Source of the DNA: FEN-1088 sp031407985
GTDB lineage: Bacteria > Myxococcota_A > Polyangia > Fen-1088
NCBI GenBank assembly: GCA_031407985.1
Contig: JANOJB010000119.1
Location: 1-64,000 of the forward strand
Direction of reading: 5' to 3'
DNA: 64,000 bases
Shown one piece after another: positions 57,665-64,000 of this stretch (its first letter is position 1; every line of letters begins with the position of its first letter). The position numbers were made by a program, and so were the translations under genes. Under the pieces are notes generated by a model. That model was given only the letters and a program-made list of their open reading frames with translations, was not told the origin of the DNA and ran no database searches.

Positions 57665-58456
57665 TCATATCGCATGCGCGACCAGAACCACGTCGCGCAT
57701 CGCCGCCACGTCATGCACACGGACCGCCGCGGCGCCACCCAACACCGCCACCGTGACCGCCGCCGCCGTACCGAACAGGCGCTCCGCGACGGGTCTTCCT
57801 GTTAATTCACCCAGAAACGCTTTGCGCGACACGCCGATCATCACCGGTACGCCGACGCCGCGGCACACCACGGGAAGGTGGCGCAGCAGGGCCAGATTGT
57901 GGTCGAGGCGCTTACCAAATCCGATTCCTGGATCCGCCCAGATCGTGGCGCAGCCCGCCGCGCGCGCGGCTGCCACCCGTTCCGCCAGTTCGGTCGCCAC
58001 CTCGGCGACGACGTCGGTGAACGACACCGTGTCCATCATGGTGGCGGGTGCCCCGCGCAGGTGCCCCACAACGACCGCGGCGCCTTCGCCAGCTGCGACA
58101 TTCAATATGTCGGGGTCCAGTTGACCTCCCGTTACGTCGTTGACCACCGTCGCTCCCGCCGCCAGCGCCGCCCGTGCCGTCGCTGCCTTGTACGTATCAA
58201 TCGAAACGCGCGCCCGTGAACCCAGCCGTGCCGTCAGGGCCGCAATCACGGGAACAACCCGTCTTTGCTCCTCGTCCGGTGACACGGGCGTGGATCCTGG
58301 CCGCGTAGACTCTCCGCCGACGTCGATCCAATCGGCGCCCGCATCAACCATCGCCAGTCCCGCCGCGATCGCCTGATCGGGCCACGTGAACCGTCCGCCA
58401 TCCGAAAATGAATCGGGCGTACAGTTGAGAACACCAACGATCAGAGGAGCGGGCAC
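57665..58456 (-). CDS. folP: Dihydropteroate synthase
   Basis: The 263-aa TIM-barrel enzyme joins p-aminobenzoate to dihydropterin pyrophosphate in folate synthesis. Typical sequences are VGVLNCTPDSFSDGG near the start, WIDVGGESTRPGS, VSIDTYKA, VVNDVTGGQ, a variant VVGHLRGAPATM, DPGIGFGKRLDHN and IGVSRKAFLG. The start is GTG at 58456, after a strong GGGAGGGAC site. It is 24 bases after ftsH on the same strand, the usual order in many bacteria. Confidence 0.95.
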   Translation of the reverse strand: MPAPLIVGVLNCTPDSFSDGGRFTWPDQAIAAGLAMVDAGADWIDVGGESTRPGSTPVSPDEEQRRVVPVIAALTARLGSRARVSIDTYKAATARAALAAGATVVNDVTGGQLDPDILNVAAGEGAAVVVGHLRGAPATMMDTVSFTDVVAEVATELAERVAAARAAGCATIWADPGIGFGKRLDHNLALLRHLPVVCRGVGVPVMIGVSRKAFLGELTGRPVAERLFGTAAAVTVAVLGGAAAVRVHDVAAMRDVVLVAHAI

Positions 58457-58480
58457 GTCCCTCCCCTCTCCTCTGGCGCC

Positions 58481-60447
<1,967 letters not shown>

Positions 60448-60451
<4 letters not shown>

Positions 60452-61839
60452 AGAGAGCGATCTCTTTCAGTATTGCCGCCATTGATCGACCGGTCAACCA
60501 GGGCATCATGATCCGATATTGACGCGACCGCCAGGCCAATCCGACGCCGGGTGGTCTCCGTCGGAGTGGCCGTGCTCGACGGACGCAATCCGGGTACGAA
60601 AAGCAGATCGCCGCCGGTCGCCGTCACGACCGGAAGCGCCGCCCGATCGGGACGGGGAATCTTGGCATCGATCAGCAGATCGGACAGTTTTCGGCCACCC
60701 AACCCGCCCCGGGGGCGCATGCGATCGCCGGGCCGGCGAAGGCGCACCCACAGCGGCCAGGACAGCTGATCCCCGTCGAACCAGGCCCATCGGGTGTGGT
60801 CCGGGCGCGATCCCGGCTGATCGGGGCCGACCTCCTCGCGCACAACGACCACAACACCCCCGGTGCCCACGGGATACCGGCCGGGCCCGCGAATCGCTGT
60901 CGGCCCGATTGCCTGCTCCCCACCGGGTGCGACATCCGGCCGCCCCCTTGGCTCGATCCGGATTTGTCCGTAAACGACGGTGACCCTTCGCCCGCCCGCA
61001 ATATCGTACGACCGCGTCCCGTCGCCTTGCCTTGCGGTCGCCGCTATCTCGTTGGCCACGCCGGTCGGAATGTGGACACCGCGACCCTCGGCGCGACCCT
61101 CGGCGCGACCGGAGGGCTGAGCGCCGCTTCGGCCCTCGGCCACATTCGCCGCCAGCGACCGCAGCGCCTGATCGATGCGTGGATTCTCCCGTCGCAGGAT
61201 CGGCAGGATTTGATGACGCAAGCGCGGTCGCGCATACCGAAGATCGGCGTTGGACGGGTCCGTGGCGTAAGGGATACTTCGTCGGACCAGGTATCTGAGA
61301 ATTTCGACCCGGGTGACGTCCAACAGGGGCCGCACGAAGGGATCGCGGCGGTAGGGAATCCCCGTCAACCCGGCCGCGCCCGTTCCGCGCAGGATCCGAA
61401 ACAGCACCGTTTCCGTCTGATCGTCGGCGTGATGTCCCAGCGCCACACGACCAATGCCGCGCGCTGCCGCCAGCCCGGAAAGCGCTTCCAGGCGCAGCGC
61501 CCGCGCGACCTCCTGTACGCCACCACGCCGGCCCGCGCCCGTTTTGCTTTTCGACAGCGCGCGCTCTGCCGCCACATCGACCCGCACACGATGGAACGGC
61601 AGAGCCAGCGCCGCGCACCGTTCTTCGACCATCGAGATCTCACGCGCCACCTCGATCCGCAGTCCATGATCGATGGTCGCGACCTCGATGGTCAGGCCCA
61701 GACGCGGCCCCAGTTCCCAAAGACACGCGAGCAGAGCCATGGAATCCGGCCCACCGGATACCGCGCACAACACACGATCGGTCCCCGGACCCACGAGCAG
61801 TTCGTGTCGCTTGATGGTACGAAGTACGCGCGAAAGCAT
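60448..61839 (-). CDS. tilS: tRNA(Ile)-lysidine synthetase
   Basis: The 463-aa enzyme has the PP-loop SGGPDS at residues 28-33, the IDHGLR segment, LGHHADDQTETVLFRILRG and FVRPLL, which fit TilS; it changes C34 of the minor tRNA(Ile) to lysidine. The N-terminal domain is complete and the C-terminal part has the tilS C-domain pattern (LRRPGDRMRPRGG, KLSDLLIDAKIP). A 12-bp repeat gives GRAEGRAEGRG in the linker. Two small hairpins lie in its leader next to the ATG at 61839. It is the first gene of the long minus-strand operon. Confidence 0.93.
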
Positions 61840-61842
61840 GGG

Positions 61843-61874
61843 GTTCCCGTCGGGGAACGCTGGTTTTGCCAGCG
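61843..61874 (-). promoter_or_regulatory. Two adjoining hairpins in the tilS leader
   Basis: On the minus strand CGCTGG-loop-CCAGCG and GTTCCC-loop-GGGAAC form back-to-back 6-bp stems ending three bases before the tilS start. The second stem covers the likely ribosome-binding site, so translation could depend on its folding. Confidence 0.45.
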
Positions 61875-61922
61875 AACGTGCAAGAATAGCAAACCACCAA
61901 AAACCAGGATCAACCAGGAACG

Positions 61923-63899
61923 ATGAACGACGACCGACCAGACAACGAAGCCCAGCCGGACAACGTCATCGCGCTGTCGAAATACCGAGCGCGCCTGGGC
62001 CGGGGGCGGCGTGGGCGGCGCATCGAATCGATCATGGAGCAGCCGGATCCCAGGCAGGCCATCCGTGCGCTGCCGGGCGACGAGCTGTACTACCTGCTGC
62101 GCGAGGATGATCCGCGCGAGGCCAAGGAACTGCTGGCCTACGCCAAACCCGAGCAGGTCCAGGTGGTGTTGGATTTTGGCTTGTGGTCGGGCGACCAGCT
62201 GCTGCCCGAACGCATGCAGGAATGGATCGACGTCATGGCGGAGATGCCGTTCGAGACGATCGGCGAATGGATTCGCGGGTTCGACATCGAGCTGGTGGCG
62301 CTGATGCTGCGCAAGGGCGCCCGCATCTACGATCTTGAAATCGAGGATCCGCCGGACGAACCGCGCGGCATTTTCTACCCCACGCCGGATCGTTTTTTCG
62401 TCCTGGATATCGTGGGCTACCAGGTGCAGCCAGGCGATCCGGACCTGGGCGATCCCCGTTACGCGGTCGAACCGGAATCGGATGACGACGCAGACGCGGA
62501 AGCGCCGTCGTCGGCGCGTTCGTTGCTTCGAATCGTCGACGCCCTGTACCGCGCGGACCTGGACCTGGCCCGACGGATCCTGGTGGGCGCCAAGGCCGAA
62601 CTGGATTCGCAGCTGGAGGACATGGCGCTGCGCTGGCGGCAGGGTCGGATGACGGATCTGGGATTCGTCGACGCGATCGAAGCACTGGAAATCTACCGCG
62701 AGCTGGATCCGGCGACGGTTCGTATCGGGGAGCTTCGGCCCGGCACCCGGATGCGACCGGTGGGAAACGACGACACCGACGATCCGCCCGATCTGCTGCG
62801 CGCGCCCGGGGTGCTGGGCGAGCACCTGGGTGGAACGTCCCTGTTCGCGCGGGCCCTGGGGCGCGTGACGTCCAACGCGGAGATCGAGGAGTTGCACTTC
62901 GCCCTGGTGGCGCTGACCAACCGCATCCTGGCGGCCGATCGTGTCGACGCCGCCGACGACCGCGCGGCGGCGGCCAGCCTGCACCGCATGCGCGCCACGT
63001 TGGATCTGGCGGTGGAATTCCTTGCCCGCGGCGTCGGTCCGGGCGGCGGAGGTGGTGCGCTGGACGAGGATCGCGCGGTCGACGCGGTTCGAACCGTAGC
63101 CGTGATCCGCTTGTTTCGGCTGGGCGTGTCGCTGGTGGGCAAGGTCCGGGCTCTGGCCAGGGCGCTGAAACGCCGCGGTCCGTTCGCCGCGCTCGCTCAC
63201 CTGGATTTGATCGAGGAGCCCGAGGCAACGGTCCTGGGCACCGTGATCCGAACGCGTCCGATGTATCCGTCGTTGCTGGACGACCCACCCACCGGGGCCG
63301 AGCGGCCGTTTGCTTCGCTGGCCGATATTGCGCGCGTTACGGCGGCCATCGAAAGAGCCGCTGTCGCGCAGGCGATCCTGTTGGGTCTGGGCGTGCGACC
63401 GGAGCACCTGCTACCGGACGCTCTAGAAGGAGTGATGCCGTCGGATGCGGCCGAGATTGACACCGGGCTTCTGGCCCGTACGGCACTGGTCCTCCTACTG
63501 CAACGGCGCGAGCGCTCCGCTGATAGCGAACAAGCGGCGGGTGTCCCGGACATCTTCCGCCCGCTGACCGAAACCGAGGTCGCAGCCTTCCAGCGCCCCG
63601 GCGGCCGAGCCGCAAAAGGCGATAGCACCGACAAGACGAAACCCGCGAAGAAGATCGAACGCACTGTCAAACCGACGCGGGCCGCACGCCCTGCCGACGT
63701 TCAAGAGGAACAGTCTGATGTCCTCGTGGCCAAGGCACAACGAATCCTGGAGCAGGCGTCGCCCCCGGGCATGGCGGCCGCCACCCGCGACATGACAAGC
63801 CGGTGGCTGCAGACCCTGTGGCCACTTGAAGCCGTGCTGGTCCGAAGCACCATCGCGCGCACCGCGCGCTCGGGTCGCTCGGATCGATCGAAACGCTGA
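61923..63899 (+). CDS. DUF6178-family protein
   Basis: The 658-aa product has no signal or membrane segment. Its N-terminal half reads like the DUF6178 proteins of Deltaproteobacteria and relatives: AIRALPGDELYYLLREDDPREAKELLAYAKPEQVQVVLDFGLW in outline, FDIELVALMLRKGARIYDLE, and an FYPTPDRFFVLDI block. A disordered Asp/Ala-rich stretch and long helical regions follow. The C-terminal 120 residues are basic and Ala-rich. Function is unknown. It is divergent from tilS (83 bp), and convergent with what looks like a minus-strand gene at the right edge. Confidence 0.75.
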   Translation: MNDDRPDNEAQPDNVIALSKYRARLGRGRRGRRIESIMEQPDPRQAIRALPGDELYYLLREDDPREAKELLAYAKPEQVQVVLDFGLWSGDQLLPERMQEWIDVMAEMPFETIGEWIRGFDIELVALMLRKGARIYDLEIEDPPDEPRGIFYPTPDRFFVLDIVGYQVQPGDPDLGDPRYAVEPESDDDADAEAPSSARSLLRIVDALYRADLDLARRILVGAKAELDSQLEDMALRWRQGRMTDLGFVDAIEALEIYRELDPATVRIGELRPGTRMRPVGNDDTDDPPDLLRAPGVLGEHLGGTSLFARALGRVTSNAEIEELHFALVALTNRILAADRVDAADDRAAAASLHRMRATLDLAVEFLARGVGPGGGGGALDEDRAVDAVRTVAVIRLFRLGVSLVGKVRALARALKRRGPFAALAHLDLIEEPEATVLGTVIRTRPMYPSLLDDPPTGAERPFASLADIARVTAAIERAAVAQAILLGLGVRPEHLLPDALEGVMPSDAAEIDTGLLARTALVLLLQRRERSADSEQAAGVPDIFRPLTETEVAAFQRPGGRAAKGDSTDKTKPAKKIERTVKPTRAARPADVQEEQSDVLVAKAQRILEQASPPGMAAATRDMTSRWLQTLWPLEAVLVRSTIARTARSGRSDRSKR

Positions 63900-63918
63900 C
63901 GGCGCTTCGACACCGATC

Positions 63919-64000
63919 TCAGGGAATCGCCACGTCAGACGTGGTCAGCCAGTTTGTCGCCAACCAATCCAGTGAAACGGGGCAAGCGCGCAAATCCCGG
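63919..64000 (-). CDS. 3' end of a probable minus-strand gene entering from the right edge
   Basis: Read on the minus strand, the last 26 codons before TGA at 63919 translate to a protein-like end (ACPVSLDWLATNWL, then TTSDVAIP) with moderately GC-rich third positions. Only the C-terminus is in the window, so the product cannot be named and the call is tentative. Confidence 0.35.
   Translation of the reverse strand, partial: RDLRACPVSLDWLATNWLTTSDVAIP

Noticed and set aside
61692..63407. Long minus-strand open frame over the DUF6178 gene
   Set aside because: It is antisense to a better coding frame and rich in Gln/Arg/His; no start signal.
63930..63944. CCACGT-CAG-ACGTGG hairpin as a terminator
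   Set aside because: It lacks a T-run on either strand and lies in a probable coding end.

Overview
The window is a GC-rich bacterial chromosome segment with dense coding on both strands. The gene content suggests a member of the Myxococcota (former Deltaproteobacteria). The evidence is several Cys-rich lipoproteins with Gly/Thr-Gly-Gly linkers, a eukaryotic-type Ser/Thr kinase plus a kinase-like protein ending in an AgmX/PglI-type domain, TPR surface proteins, a PilZ protein, an ECF/FecR module and a DUF6178 protein. No rRNA, tRNA, insertion sequence, prophage or CRISPR array was seen, so this looks like ordinary chromosome rather than an island.

Layout. 1-9.5 kb: 3' part of an outer-membrane-type protein, thiO and apbE (minus), a split transketolase pair with tsaE (plus), then a minus-strand mtnP / PfkB kinase / 633-aa secreted protein operon. 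9.5-21.1 kb: a Ser/Thr kinase, a Gly/His-rich exported protein, a CAP-domain protein, a CBM9-like lipoprotein, a YihY/BrkB membrane protein, a translationally coupled queD / EEP nuclease-like / metallophosphoesterase operon, and an MFS transporter. 21.2-25.4 kb: an ECF sigma factor, a FecR-TPR protein and an outer-membrane-type protein with overlapping ends, then a response regulator-EAL protein facing the pyruvate dehydrogenase operon. 25.5-39.1 kb: pdhA, pdhB and pdhC, then lpd 4 kb further on. Between them lie a Cys-rich lipoprotein, a TPR outer-membrane-type protein and a di-heme cytochrome. After lpd come an SGNH esterase and a GH10 xylanase, then lipA and an unusual lgt. 40-51 kb: serine acetyltransferase, a DHH-type protein, two paralogous Cys-rich lipoproteins, a second TPR protein, small exported proteins, a class IV aminotransferase, a PilZ protein, a DUF4332 protein and a kinase-like membrane protein. 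51-61.8 kb: a HEAT-repeat protein convergent with a long minus-strand housekeeping operon (tilS, ftsH, folP, glmM, pdxJ, acpS, nnr). 61.9-64 kb: a DUF6178 protein and probably the end of one more minus-strand gene.

Central carbon metabolism is well connected here. PDH E1/E2 and E3 are encoded with the lipoyl synthase needed to modify E2. The many exported lipoproteins fit with the nearby lgt, although that Lgt lacks several canonical residues. The most unusual single gene is the kinase-like protein at 48.8-50.7 kb, whose catalytic motifs are all replaced. I found no clear new multi-gene defence or biosynthetic system. The most useful leads are regulatory palindromes, variant enzymes and lineage-specific surface proteins. 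Functions are inferred from sequence motifs alone, and start codons are chosen from Shine-Dalgarno and overlap evidence.
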